A stretch of DNA of 64,000 nt from Artemia franciscana (GCF_032884065.1 NW_027062693.1:992001-1056000), one strand, 5' to 3'. Shown: positions 22,244 to 35,024, numbered from the stretch's first letter. The notes: generated from the sequence alone by a model not told the origin. A program made the numbers and translations.

Positions 22244-23971
22244 TCTTAAAAAAAAACTCTTGTTTTTTTTAAATTAATTACTTCCCAATCACCAATAACA
22301 TATGAGCACAATAGGCAAAGTTCAAAGCTTTTAGCCATTTCCCCATGGGTGTCGAAGGGCAAGTTATATTCAAAAACATAGCTGTTAGATATTTCCACTA
22401 TTTTGCACAAAAATTGGCTATATCAATTTTTGTATCAGAAGACTTTGGTGAAAGAATTGGCTCGGGAGGAAGGCTAACTGTCCTCCATAATGTGGTCAAT
22501 TAAAAATGGCACAACAATTTTTATTTCCCGATCAAATCATCTCTCCGGATTTTCTACGATCACTTGTTCGATACAATCAACCCCCAGGAAACAAAATATG
22601 CAAAACTCCAAAATTTTGTATATATATGAGCGCAAAACCTCTACAGTAGAGTTCACTGATCCGCTTAATTTCATTGTTTGATGACTCCTAAAATTTTAGG
22701 GGTGTTTTCTCCCTTAATTTGAAAGTTCCCTCCAGACAGTTCTATCCTCACTGAAAATCCTCCCCCTCCTCCATAACTTTTTTTTCGGACGATGCAGCCT
22801 GAAAAATTCTCCTTAGCATACTTAACTGAAAGACTTTTGATTTTTAATTGGTTTCTAGATCACTCTGCTAACGCTCCCCTCCTTGGGAATTTTTTCCTGG
22901 AATTCCAAACACACGGAAAATAGCATCCGGAACATCTCCACATGCAAAACTGAGTTAGCAAAGATAATGTAAAACAATTAACAAGAATTTTGTATAGGAC
23001 TTCTGTCAAATCTCTCCAGTGTAAAATTTCCCCTGGAAAATTCACTACCCGGAAATTTTCCTTAGCAAGCAAAATTCTCCCGATGACAACCCACCCAAAG
23101 CACAAAACCTCCCCCCCCCCCGAGAAGGGTGTGGATAATTCATAATAACAAATACTATGTGTAAAGAGTGGACAATTTTCAAAACTTACAGGCCTCTCCC
23201 CACAGGCTCTAGAGGCCTTTTACCTTTAAAGACATACTTATTGGATCTTTCAACTAAACCGAACAATTGGTTATCACAAATTTATATCATAAATTTCTGG
23301 AAATAAAAAGGGCGTGAAGGGGGGGGGTGTTGCCCTCCAATCTTTTTTGGTGACTAAAACATGAAATTTTAATTTCCGTTGGAATGAACCCTTTCTCGAT
23401 CTTCTAGGACCATTATTTTTATACGATCAACCCCCTGAAAAGAACCAACACATAAACACGGATCCGTTATCTTTCTGCTGGCAAAAATAGCAGACTTTAA
23501 CATTTTTGTATATAGAAGCTTGAAACTTCTACATTAAGCTTCTCTGGTAGGTCGAATCTGATGGTGTGATATTCAGTAAGATTTGTTGGATTTTAGGGGG
23601 TGTTTCATCCTGTTTCAAAAATCAGGCAAATTTTTTCAGGGTTGTAACTTCTGATGGGCAAAAAAACTAAACGAATTTTAATTATTTCAAATCAACATGA
23701 CAAGCTGACTATTTAGATGGATCTATTGATATCAAAATTCCGTTTTTTAGGGTTTCGGTTACTATTGAGCCGCGTCATTACTTACAGTTGGTTACCACGA
23801 ACTGTTTGATTCCTAGACGGCAGATCATTATTAGAATGTTAATGACATAAATAAGAACAAATAATATTATTAGTTTAACATACCTCTAGCGATATATCCA
23901 ATACAAGTCCTTGTACCCGTAACAGAATCTCAGTACCCGTACCCAATCTCTGTATCGGAATCTGTTACGGG

Positions 23972-24006
23972 TACAGAATCTCTGTACCCATAACAGAATG
24001 GTTTAT
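23972..24006. repeat. Short palindrome CTGTTACGGGTACAGA, left-arm copy
   Basis: Two 16-base arms around a 3-base loop with one mismatch, in a 120-bp stretch repeating GTACCCGTAACAGAATCTC. The counterpart at 34990-35024 is perfect. Confidence 0.85.
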
Positions 24007-24479
24007 CCGATAGAATTCCTTGAACCCGTAACCCGCAACAGAATCTCAAAATAGTTTTGAAATAATTTTCCGGTTTTGTAGACACACTTTTTGATAGGAA
24101 GTAATATGCCCGTCGTTTTTAATCCTCGCATAATTTTACTAGGTCACTGGTCATTAATTAGTGTTTTTTTTTGTTCCATTCGCAAGAAAGCTCTTAGGAT
24201 ATCTTGCACAAATAATGGAAATTTTTTAAATGTATTGAACCTAGATTTCAAAGCTTATTCTATTTATGCTTAATATTCATAAAAAGCAAGATAGGAAAAC
24301 CTAATTAATAATTTATCACACAGTAAAGGTAATATACAGTAACGAAAAGTCCTATGCTCTCCATCGAAAATTTTTGACACGGATCTAAAACCACACAAGA
24401 TTCATGACCCCGCCTCCGCGCACACGCAATGACAAATGTTTCTGATCGAAAACCAAGTAGCAACTGATATATACGCTCA

Positions 24480-24660
24480 ATTTTCCGTGGAGGATCCCCC
24501 CTGTCACGGTCATTTCCCTTCCCTCGTCAGAAAATTCAGTCTTAAAAACAGGGTGTTATGACTTTTTGAAAATTTCTTACACTTTTACTTTTTTATTTAA
24601 GATGAAAGAATTTGGTTTCTTTTAAAATTGCTTGGTTCTGACTCAGAGTTAGACTTCAGG
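24480..24660. repeat. Direct repeat of 30985-31157
   Basis: ATTTTCCGTGGAGGATCCCC through to AGACTTCAGG occurs here and, in the same orientation, at the inner edge of the left arm. It is the first segment of the 5.8-kb insertion that splits the arm. Confidence 0.9.
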
Positions 24661-24667
24661 TGAAATA

Positions 24668-26097
24668 GTAAGGAGCGACCCGGCTCAATAGTAACCGAAA
24701 CTCTAAAAAACGGAGTTTTGATACCAATAGTTACATCAAAAGAATTGTATGTTAATGCTGATTTTAAATATATAAGTTTCATTAAGTTTAGTCTTACCCA
24801 TCAAAAATTACGAGCCTGAGAAAGTTTGTCTTATTTTAGAAAATAAGAGGAAACACCCCCTAAACGTTATAGAATCTTAACCAAAATCACACCATCAGAT
24901 TCAGCGTATCAGAGAACCCTACTGTAGAAGTTTCAAGCTCCTATCAACAAAAATGTGGAATTTTGTAATTTTTTTTGCCAGAAGACAGATCACGGATACG
25001 TGTTTATCATTTTTTTTTCCTTGGGTGATCGTATTCAACTTAAAAATACAAAAACAGCATTATGTCCCAACAGAGAGCAGAGCTCGTAAGGCTTGGACAG
25101 TGCAATAACATAGAAAAAAACATTAACATCTCATCATAATAATAATTCCAAAATTTAACACGGCAAAAAACAAACAAAATAGAAAAAAAACTCAAGAGAA
25201 GTAACAAGGATGAGCAAATAAATAAATATCGGACAGGAGGGGCGTGGGAGGCCATCCTGAACACAGGAACACACAAAGAAAAAGATAAAATAATTTAATT
25301 TTCTATCATCAATGGTGAAAAATCAAAATTTTTGCAAACAATCTTTAATATTTGCTTTTTTAAATTTAGCTGAGATTTTTGGGAGGGATGGAACAGAATT
25401 TTGTCATTCAGCTTATAATTGTTTGCAATAAAGGGTATTTGGTACCTAATCGAAAACCTTGACCTATCAGAACTTACAAAAGGAATTCGGTACATCCCAG
25501 ACCTCCGACAATCCGAACGAGGAAGTAAAATTAACAGAGATTTATGATAGAGGTAATTTTTAGAATTTTGAATTTGAAAATGGCATATGGAAGTATTTAA
25601 TACTTGTATATAATTTAAATCTAACAAATTAAAGAAAAGGAATAACGTTTAGTTTCCAAAATATTTTCAAGTTCTGAAGGTCGATGTAAAAAATATTCCA
25701 AGTATTCTCATTGCCTGGGCCAAAATTCAAGCTTTAGTGTAAAAAAGGAGGTATTGACGAGGGGACGAACCCCCTCATATACGTAATAAAAATACACAAA
25801 TATAGAAATTTGTTACGTAAGTTAGTTCGTAAGGTGCGTATGTTTATTACTAAGAAACGTTCGTAAACAAATAAATTATCTGGTTGCATTTTTAAGTAGC
25901 CAAAAATTGAAGGGCAACTAGGCCTCCTCGCTCACCCCCTTTTTTTTTATCAAAATCGTCCGATCAAAACTGTGAGAAAGCCATTTAGCCAACAAAATTT
26001 AAAGACATGCAAATTTAGTTTTAATTATTCATGTGCCTTGAGCAAAAATCAAAACATGTATTAATTAAAAAACGTTCAGAAATTAATTAAAAACAAG
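24668..26097 (+). repeat. AGGAGCGAC-family composite repeat, copy 2 (interrupted)
   Basis: Begins AGTAAGGAGCGACCCGGCTC and shows the CAGATTCAGCGTATC, GAGGTATTGACGAGGGG, GGGCAACTAGGCCTCCTC and AAACGTTCAGAAATTAATT landmarks. It breaks at AAAAACAAG (26089-26097), where a tandem-core element is inserted, and resumes at 30035. A 78-codon and a 110-codon minus-strand frame here (25276-25040, 25627-25295) lie in sequence that differs from other copies and show no family. Confidence 0.82.
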
Positions 26098-29000
26098 AGC
26101 TAAGAGCTCATATGGCACTTGTGACCAGGTCGGTAGAGCCAAGAGCTTATATGGTATGAGCTCTGGCAAAATTCTAAGAAACAATAGATTGCTTTAAAAG
26201 GAGTCACGGGGTTCTTCTAAATATCAAGACTCATTAAGATCCGATTACCCACTCGTAAGTTAAAAATACCTCAATTTTTCTAATTTTTCCTTTCCCTTCA
26301 GCACCCCAGATGGTCGAATCGAGGAAAACAACTTTATCAAGTCCTCGCCAAAGCACTGAACCCCACCCCCTAACTCCCCCAAAGAGAGCGGATCCAGTCC
26401 GGTTATGTCAATCACGAAACTACGAGATTTATAAGCGTTTTCCAAGATTTCCCGTTCCCCCTGCAACTCCCTTCATTGTCAACAGATCTGGTCGGGATTT
26501 GAAATAAGACCTCTGAGACATGAGTTCCTTCTAAATATAAAATTTCATTAAGATCCAGTCGCCCGTTCTTAAGTTAAAATACCTCAATTTTTCTAATTTT
26601 TCGAAATTAACCCTTCCCCCAAACAGAGCGGATCCGTTCCAATTATGTCAATCACATACCTACAACTTATGCTTATTCTTCCCATCAAGTGTCATTTCGA
26701 TCTCTCTACTCTAAGCGTTTTCCAAGATTTCCGGTTTTCCCCTCCAGCTCCCCCATTGTCACCAGATCTGGTCGGGATTTAAAATGAGAGTTCTAAAGCA
26801 CAAGATCCTTCTAAAGACTAAGTTTCTTTAAGATTTGATCACCCGTTCGTAAGTTACACATACTTCATTTTTTCTAGTTTTTCCGAATCACTCCCCCCCC
26901 CCTCCAACTCCACCAAAGAGAGTGGATCCGGTAGGGTTATTTCTGTCACATATCTTGGACTTGTGCTTACTCTTCCCACCAAGTTTCATCCTGATCTCAC
27001 CGCTTAAAGCAGTTTCCAAGATTCCCCCCCCCCAATGACACTGGATCCGGTTGGGATTCACAATAAGAAATCTGAGTTACGAGGTCCTTCTGAATATGAA
27101 ATTTCATTAAGATCCGATCACTTCTTCATAAATCACGTATCTAAGATTTCTGCTTATTTTTCCCACCAAGTTTCATCCCGATCCCTCCAATCTAAGCGTT
27201 TTCCGTGATTTTAGGTTTCCCCCTTCCAACTCCCCCATTGTCACCAGATCCGGTCGGGATTTAAAATAAGAGCTTTGAGACACGATATCCTTCTAAATAT
27301 CAAATTTAATTGAGATCCGATCACCCGTTCGCAAGTTAAAAATACCTCATGTTTCTAATTTTTCAGAATCCCCCCCACAACTACCCCAAAGAGAGCGGAT
27401 CCGTTCCGGTTATGTCAATCATGTATCTAGGACTTGTGCTTATTTTTCCCACTATGTTTTATCCCGATCCCTCCACTCTAAGTGTTTTCCATGATTTTAG
27501 GTTTCTCTCTCCCAACTCCCCCCAATGTCACCAGATTCGGTCGGGATTTAAAATAACAGCTCTGAGACACGATATCCTTCCAAACATTAACTTTCATCAA
27601 GATCTGATGTACCGTTCGTAAGTTAAAAATACTTCATTTTTTCTATTTTTTCCGAGTTAACGGGCCCCCAACTCCCCCCTAGATGGTCAAATCGGGAAAA
27701 CAACTATTTCTAATTTAATCTGGTCTGGTCCCTGATACGCCTGCCAAATTTCCTTCTAAATATCAAATTTCATTAAGATCCGAAAACCAATTCGTAAGAT
27801 AAAAATACCGCAATTTTCACGTTTTCTAATAATTCCGGTTTCCTCCTCCAACTCCCCCCAAAGTCACAGGATCTGGTCGGAATTTCAAATTAGAGCTTTA
27901 AAGCACAAGATCCTTCTAAATATCAAATTTCATTAAGATCTGGTCACCCTTTCGTAAGCTACAAATACCTCATTTTTCCAAATTACCTCCCGCCCCCTCC
28001 GACTCCACCAAAGAGAGCAGATCCGGTCCGGTTATGTCTGTCACGTATCCTAGACAGTTTTTATTCTTCCCATCCAGTCTCATCCTTCTAAATATCAAAT
28101 TTCATTGAGATCCGATCACCTGTTCGGAAGTTAAAAATACCTCGTTTTTTCTAATTTTTCAGAATACCACCCCCCCCCGCCCAACTACCCCAAAGAGAGC
28201 GAATCCGTTCAGGTTATGTCAATCGTGTATCTAGGACTTGTGCTTATTTTTCCCACCAAGTTTCATCCCGATCCCTCCACTCTAAGTGTTTTCCAAGATT
28301 TTAGGTTTTCCCCTCCCAAGTCCCCCCCCATGTCACCAGATCCGGTTGGGATTTAAAATAATAGCTTTGACACACGATATCCTTCTAAATGTCAAATTTC
28401 ATTGAGATCCGATCATCCGTTCGGAAGTTAAAAATACCTCATTTTTTCTAATTTTTCAGAATCCCCCCCAACTACCCCAAGGAGAGCAGATCCGTTCCGG
28501 TTATGTCAATCGTGTATCTAAGACTTGTGCTTATTTTTCCCACCAAGTTTTATCCCGATCCCTCCACTCTAAGTCTTTTCCAAGATTTTAGGTTTCCCCC
28601 TTCCAACTCCCCCCAGTGTCACCAGATCCGGTCGGGATTTAAAATAACAGCTCTGAGACACGATATTCTGCCAAACATCAACTTTCATTAAGATCTGATG
28701 AACCGTTCGTAAGTTAAAAATACTTCATTTTTTCTATTTTTTTCCTAAATCGGGAAAACAACTATTTCTAATTTAATCTAGTCCGGTCCCTGATACGCCT
28801 GCCTAATTTCCTTCTAAATATCAAATTTCATTAAGATCCGATCACCTGTTCGTAAGACAAAAATATCCCAATTTTCACGTTTTCCAATAATTCCGGTTTC
28901 CTCCTCCAACTCCCCCCAATGTCACAGGATCTGGTCGGAATTTAAAATTAGAGCTTTAAAGCACAAGATCCTTTTCAATATCAAATTTCATTAAGATCTG

Positions 29001-30034
29001 GTCACCCTTTCGTAAGTTACAAATACCTTATTTTTCCAAATTATCCCCCCCCCCCCCAACTCCACCAAAGAGAGCATATCCGGTCCGGTTATGTCAGTCA
29101 CGTATCCTAGACAGGTTTTTATTCTTCCCATCCAGTTTCATCCTTATCTCTCCGCTTTAAGTATTTTCTACGATTTCCCCCCCCCCAGTGACACTGGATC
29201 CGGTTGAGATTTAAAATAAGAGATCTAAGGTACGACGTCCTTCTAAATATGAAGTTTCCTGAAGATCCGATCACTCCTTCGTAAGTTAAAAATACGTCAT
29301 TTTCTAATTTTTCAGAATTAACCCCCCCCCCCAATAGAGCAGATCCGTTCCAAATATGTAAATCGCGTATCTAAGACTTCTGCTTATTTTTCCCAACAAG
29401 TTTTATCCCTATCCCTCCAATCTAAGCGTTTTCCATGATTTTAGGTTTCCCCACCCAAACTCCCCCCAATGTCACCAGATCCGGTCGGGATTTAAAATAA
29501 GAGCTTTAATACACGATATCCTTCTAAATATCAAATTTCATTGAGATCCGATCACCCGTTCGGAAGTTAAAAATACCTCGTTTTTTCTAATTTTCAGAAT
29601 TAACCCCCCCCCCCCAACTACCCCAAAGAGAGCGAATCCGTTCCGGTTATGTCAATCATGTATCTACGACTTGTGCTTTTTTTCCCACCAAGTTTCATCC
29701 CGATCGCTCCACTCTAAGTGTTTTCCGAGATTTTAGGTTTTCCCCTCCCACCCCAGACCCCAATGTCACCAGATCCGGTTGGGATTTAAAATAATAGCTC
29801 TGAAAGACGATTCCTTTCAAACATCAAATTTCATTAAGATCTGATCAACCGTTCGTAAGTTAAAACAGATGGTCAAATCGGGAAAACGACTATTTCTAAT
29901 TTAATCTGGTCCGGTCCCTGATACGCCTGCCAAATTTCATCGTCCTAGCTTACCTGGAAGTGCCTAAAGTAGCAAAACCGGGACCGATAGAATTTGCGAT
30001 TGTTATATGTCACTTGGTTAATACCAAGTGCCAT
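26098..30034 (-). mobile_element. Tandem-core element, copy 2 (about 15 units), flanked by 9-bp duplication
   Basis: Inverted relative to copy 1 and larger (3.94 kb). Its ends are AGCTAAGAGCTCATATGGCA (26098) and ACCAAGTGCCAT (30034). Both flanks read AAAAACAAG (26089-26097 and 30035-30043), and other copies of the host repeat have one uninterrupted AAACAAGTTTG at this point, so this is a clean insertion with a 9-bp target duplication. Each roughly 290-bp unit carries CGTAAGTTAAAAATACCTC and long C runs. TATGGCACTTG near one end and CAAGTGCCAT at the other form short inverted termini. Confidence 0.9.
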
Positions 30035-30055
30035 AAAAACAAGTTTGTTTTTTTT

Positions 30056-30301
30056 AACTACAAGTAAGGAGCGACATTAAAACTTAAAACGAACAGAAAT
30101 TATTCCGTATACAAAAAGGGTTGACCCCTCCTCAACCCCTCGCTTTTCACGCTTAAGTTTTTTATTGTTTTAAAAAGTAGAGTTGTGAGAAAGAGTCAAA
30201 CTTTAGCGTAAAGAGCGGGGCGTTGAGGAGGGGAATTATTACATACGGAATAATTCCTGTTCGTTTTAAGTTTTAATGTCACTCTTTACTTGCAGTTAAA
30301 T
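30056..30301. repeat. AGGAGCGAC-family long hairpin, copy 1
   Basis: An inverted repeat with arms of about 110 bases running from ACTACAAGTAAGGAGCGACA to TTAATGTCACTCTTTACTTG. Both arms carry CAAG where other copies have AAAG, and ATTCCG where others have ACTCCG or ACTTCG. Confidence 0.88.
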
Positions 30302-30475
30302 TTTTTTTTTTTACTTAATAGCCTAAATACGCGCTATGAAATGTATCTCAAGTTTGGAATTATATTAATTAGTAGTCGTTTTTCATTCTCAATTTAATAT
30401 ACATTAAAGGACAAGAGAGTTCGGATGTAGATGAAGTACATCAGTTACTTTTAAACAGTGAGACTAGATCATACA

Positions 30476-30700
30476 ATGGAATCTAATAGTGGATTTCCTC
30501 CTGGTTATATATTTTGTTTTAGTATTACTTTTGAGACAAAAAGAAAGATTAGAAAAAATGAACGAAGAAGGAATAAAAACGCTGAAAATTTAGAACAAAA
30601 ACGACCGAGAAGTTTGCCACCAGAAATTGAAAGGAAGGCCAACACAGCATCCAAAAATTGGGAAGCAAATTCAGATTGGCCGAGAAAATCATTCAGCTAA
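30476..30700 (+). pseudogene. Left-arm copy of an unrecognised basic ORF, frameshifted
   Basis: ATG at 30476 opens MESNSGFPPGYIFCFSITFE, then a very basic stretch (RKIRKNERRRNKNAENLEQK), 74 codons before a stop. Compared with the right-arm copy (34352-34044) it has lost 13 bp between two GAGAAAAT motifs near 30685, which shifts frame and truncates it. An insertion of about 50 bp further disrupts the tail. The upstream TTTTAAACAG could be a splice acceptor. I do not recognise the family; composition suggests a nucleic-acid-binding tail. Confidence 0.45.
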
Positions 30701-31010
30701 GAAAAAGGCAAGAGCTAAGAAAATTAACCGTAGTGAGTTTTTAGTTTAGTTTATAAGTTTTAATAAACTAATTAACCTTAACCGCCTATAAGTTTTTAGT
30801 GAACCAAGAAAGCCAAGAGTAGGTTTTGTTTATATTGACCTATGCATCATGATATTTTATAACGTTATTTATTTATTAAAACAAAATTGTAGTAACCTGG
30901 AGGTTTATCACAAATAGATTCTAGAAGTGGAAAGCAAAATAGATTCTAGGTTGATCCTTCTTCTCGTTGGGAATTCCCCAGGAAATTTTCCGTGGAGGAT
31001 CCCCCCTGTC

Positions 31011-33881
31011 ACAGTCATCCCCCGTCAAAAAATTCAGTCTTAAAAACAGGGTGTTATGACTTTTTGAAAATTTCTTACACCTTTGCTTTTTTATTTAAGA
31101 TAAAGAATTTGGTTTCTTTTAAAATTGCTTAGTTCTGATTCAGATTTAGACTTCAGGTAATTTAAATTGAAAACAATTCCCCAGGCATAGGATTACCCCC
31201 CCCCCTTCATGGTCCCTCAGAAAAATCAAATTTCAATCAAAATCTGATTGCCTTGACAATTTTTCTTGGTCCTGACTTTGACTCCGTGTTATATAAACTA
31301 AACAATAATAATAAAGAAAACCTTAAGGTATTTCAGGAGGGGAAACCTTTGAAGTAGACTAAATGGATGCATTCCTAATCATAAGGGGTGAGCTGGAGTC
31401 TTTTACTACAGATGTCGGTGCCAGACAAAGTCCATGGAAAGAAAATAGCAAAAAAAAAAAAAAAAAAAAACACAAACTACTCCTCTGCTTTTTTTGGAAG
31501 ATTCTATGCCATTGCTATTTTAAAAGCGATTATTTATATTATATATATCTTAATACCTCTTATATATATCTTAAATACCATCTACTCTATCAGTAATTAA
31601 TTTTTATGCAGATGCCATACATGAAGCAAGATAAAGGCATACGTCTACATGGTTACTAGTACCTCCAAGTCCTAGCTGGTATCTCTGTGAACTTCTATCA
31701 TAGGGTGCCCATTTCAAGTGGTACTGTTTCGGGGGAGGGGTACAGTTGCCCATGCCCATAATATTTGGAGGAAAAATTATTATAGGGTATCTTTTATGGA
31801 GGGGGATTTTGACCCCGAAGTTTTTGTTATCTGATCGTTGGACTATTTAAAACAAAATGGCTAAAAGTGCGTAAAAAACATGCCACCAATAAAAATACTG
31901 GAGCTACGCCCCTGCCCATTTCCACAATTGTCACTAGTTTAAAATTTCTAAGGTTATTTTTTAAAGCTTAATCATACCCTATTATGTTAACTAAATCTCC
32001 AAAAATACACAAAACAAAGAACCAAAAATAAAACAATGCCAATATTTGGAAAGCATGAAGAATATTGAAAAAATCTTTTCCTTTCTTCATTTACTTTGTC
32101 TTACTTTCCCTACGATTGCCCAATTTAGATCGTATGCTGAATTTCCCAGGAGCTGTTTTTCTACTGGGTGAATTTCCTGGAGGGAGTCATTTCCAAGAAA
32201 CATATTTTCGAGGGGGAGAAATCAGCCAGCGAAATAATGGAAGTCAATTACTCAGTCAACCCTTTCCGGTGTTTTCACTGATACTCCACTTAGATTTTAA
32301 AAGACTCTTTTTAACTTCATTTAAAAAAATAAAGAAAACACGCACCCCCCCCCCCTATATTTGGCAACTAAAAATAAAATTGCAATAAAAATTGGCAACA
32401 CTGGAAGAGACACATTGACAAAAATCTTTGGGAAGTCAGCGCAGAGATAATCAAATTCCAAGTCTTTGTAGCTGAACTTAAATGTAATTGTAAATAAATA
32501 ATCATCCCTTGCTTCTTAGTTTGTGTTATAGTATTTACTAGATAAAAATAAACGAACTTCGTAAAATTCGACTAAAGCATGCATGTTTTTCACGGTGTTG
32601 AATTAGATGGACCATATATGGTAGCTAACTTCTGTGTCGGTTAGAAATGACGGAGGAATCTTTAGGTCTAATATTTAGGTCAAAGATGCAGGGGTGCCAA
32701 TCTACAGAAACTAAGAGGGGCCAAGAATTATAACATTGTTCCTTAATGAAGTTCTTACAAAATCTAATAGAATGGGCATTTTTTTTCTTCTAAGAGAACA
32801 CAACAAAGTTTTAAAGGCAGAGGGAGGGGGGCAACTGGCATATCTGGAGAGTGGGGTGCTTTGTTTTTAGCTTATCTTTCCTTTTTAGACATTTAAAAAT
32901 TCCCTTAATACTTTCAACATAATTCACATGTATTCTCCTTTTTAGGAGAAGAAGTGGGGGGGGGATCGCAGACACACAAAATTATCCTACATTAGTTACA
33001 CATTTACCCTGCATTAGTTGTCCCCCATCTAACTTTTATTGGTCCAAAGTAGAATCTTTGCCGTTGTTTTTTATTTATTTAACATACGACAGTATTTGCA
33101 ATAAGACGAGACATGCACAAGCATACGTTTTTATTATTCAATAATAACAATTCATCTTAAGGAAACTGACAGAAAGTTAATTGCAGGGTCATTCGAGGTG
33201 GTGGCTCAATTCACGAAAGTATTTTTTGTATTTTTCAATTCTTTTAGGGAAATTAATAAAAATGTAATTTTAATAAATGACAAATTTTTTTCAAAATATG
33301 GGAAGAGGGGGTAAACACCCCTCCCCCAATAGACACCCCTCGTTCAAAGGAAAACAACCTGGGAAAGCTCCCTGGGTGCCGTCATTGGTGGGTACCAGGT
33401 TCAAGATATTTTCAAAGGTGACTGTTATACATTAAACCCTTGTGGATCTTTACTATGGACATAAAATTACCTCTGACTTTAATAGGCGAGTAAAAGTTTC
33501 AATTTCCCTTCTAACGAGCATTCAACAATTATCAAGGGGAAATATGGGGGGGGGACCTAGACCCGAATGTAACATAACAGTTTCGAGTAGTTTCTATTTT
33601 ACATCTTGCTGGAAAAAAAACCTCACCTGTTCTCTAAAATTATTGATAACGCTTTGAGAGCTGCTATCCTTAAAAACTTTTCCTGAACGAAAGGAGCAAA
33701 CCCCCTGCTGACATTTGGTACTTTTAAATACTTGTACTATTACTACTACTAGTAGCTCACTGCAGCACCAAGCCGCCTGAGACGAACACAGCTACCCCGC
33801 TCCTCCATCCCCATCTATCGAACGCCTCCCTCATTACGCTCTTCAAAGAAGTTCTCAGTTGGATAGGTTAAGATTAAATGG
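31011..33881. other. Central spacer between the arms of the giant inverted duplication
   Basis: About 2.9 kb found once. Open frames of 77 codons (31363-31596, across a poly-A run) and 107 codons (32065-32388) have no recognisable domain. I see no transposase, integrase, polymerase or RNA gene. A 20-base poly-A run is at 31450-31470. Confidence 0.5.
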
Positions 33882-34043
33882 ACAGGGGGATCCTCCACGG
33901 AAAATTATCCTGGGGGATTCTCCACGAGAAGAGGGATCAACCTAGAATCTATTTGTGATAAACCTCCAGGTTACTACAATTTTGTTTTAATAAATAAATA
34001 ACGTTATAAAATATCATGATGAATAGGTCAATATAAACAAAAC

Positions 34044-34352
34044 CTACTCTTGGTTCACTAAAAACTTATAGGCCTCTTTCACTACGGTTAATTTTCTTAG
34101 CTCTTGCCTTTTTCTTAGCTGAATGATTTTCTCGTTTAATTTTCTTGGCCAATCTGAATTTGCTTCCCAATTTTTGGATGCTGTGTTGGCCTTCCTTTCA
34201 ATTTCTGGTGGCAAACTTCTCGATCGTTTTTGTTCTGAATTTTCAGCGTTTTTATTCCTTCTTCGTTCATTTTTTCTCATCTTTCTTTTTGTCTCAACAG
34301 TAATACTAAAACAAAATATAAAACCAGGAGGAAATCCATTATTAGATTCCAT
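34044..34352 (-). CDS. Unrecognised basic ORF, intact right-arm copy (102 codons)
   Basis: On the minus strand MESNNGFPPGFIFCFSITVE starts at 34352, followed by RKMRKNERRRNKNAENSEQK, SLPPEIERKANTASKNWEAN and NEKIIQLRKRQELRKL, ending in a stop at 34044. It is intact here and broken in the left arm. The differences between copies leave the frame open over the shared 70 codons. A TTTTTAACAG acceptor-like sequence 26 bases upstream suggests it could be the last exon of a spliced element gene. No homologous family comes to mind. Role unknown; strongly basic, helix-prone C-terminus. Confidence 0.4.
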   Translation of the reverse strand: MESNNGFPPGFIFCFSITVETKRKMRKNERRRNKNAENSEQKRSRSLPPEIERKANTASKNWEANSDWPRKLNEKIIQLRKRQELRKLTVVKEAYKFLVNQE

Positions 34353-34989
34353 TGTATGATCTAGTCTCACTGTTAAAAAGTAACTGATATACTATAACTA
34401 CAGCCGAACTCTCTTGTCCTTTAATGAATATTTAATTGAGGATGAAAAACGACTACTAATTAATATTATTCCAAATTTGACACACATTTAATAGCGCGTA
34501 ATTAGGCTATGAGCGTATGTATCAGTTGCTACTTGGTTTTCGATCAGAAACATTTGTCATTGCGTGTGCGCGGAGGCGGGGTCATAAATCTTGTATGGGT
34601 TTAGATCCGTGTCAAAAATTTTCGATGGAGAGCATAGGACTTTTCGCTACTGTATATTACCTTTACTGTGTGATAAATTATTAATTAGGTTATCTTATCT
34701 TGCTTTTTATGAACATTAAGCATAAATAGAATAAGCTTTGAAATCTAGGTTCAATTCATTTAAAAAATTTACATTATTTGTGCAAGATATCCTAAGAGCT
34801 TTCTTGCGAATGGAACAACAAAAACTAATTAATGACCAGTGACCTAGTAAAATTATGCGAGGATTAAAAATGACCTGCAAATTACTTCCTATCACAAAGT
34901 GAGTCTACAAAACCGGAAAATTATTTCAAAACTATTTTGACGTTGTGTTGCGGGTTACGGGTTCAAGGAATTCTAACGGATAAACCATT

Positions 34990-35024
34990 CTGTTACGGGT
35001 ACAGAGATTCTGTACCCGTAACAG
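34990..35024. repeat. Perfect 16-bp palindrome with 3-base loop, right-arm copy
   Basis: CTGTTACGGGTACAGA, then GAT, then its exact reverse complement. It lies in a stretch repeating the GTACCCGTAACAG motif; the left-arm copy has one mismatch. Confidence 0.92.

Larger units (their letters stand above)
20675..31011. repeat. Left arm of a giant inverted duplication (about 4.5 kb, split by insertions)
   Basis: Reverse-complementary to 41680-33881 in collinear pieces. Matching landmarks include CAGAATATGAAAAAAA-type and TTGGACAATAATATA segments (20740 vs 41590), the CTGTGAAGCAATAGCCTAAT segments, GACGATGCAGCCTGAAAAAT (22790 vs 36010), CCTAGAACTTCTAGGACCAT-type text (23400 vs 35380), CGCCTCCGCGCACACGCAAT (24411 vs 34570) and the ORF at 30476-30700. 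The arm is interrupted at 24479/30319 by 5.8 kb of later insertion, and 22225-22740 is extra relative to the right arm. By eye the arms are clearly homologous but not identical. Confidence 0.88.

Noticed and set aside
27349..28691. Repeated 62-90-codon frames starting M[F/S]... with YLRLVLIFP and RSGFKI.ALRHDI
   Set aside because: They recur once per 290-bp unit of the tandem-core element, interrupted differently in each unit; by-products of the repeat.
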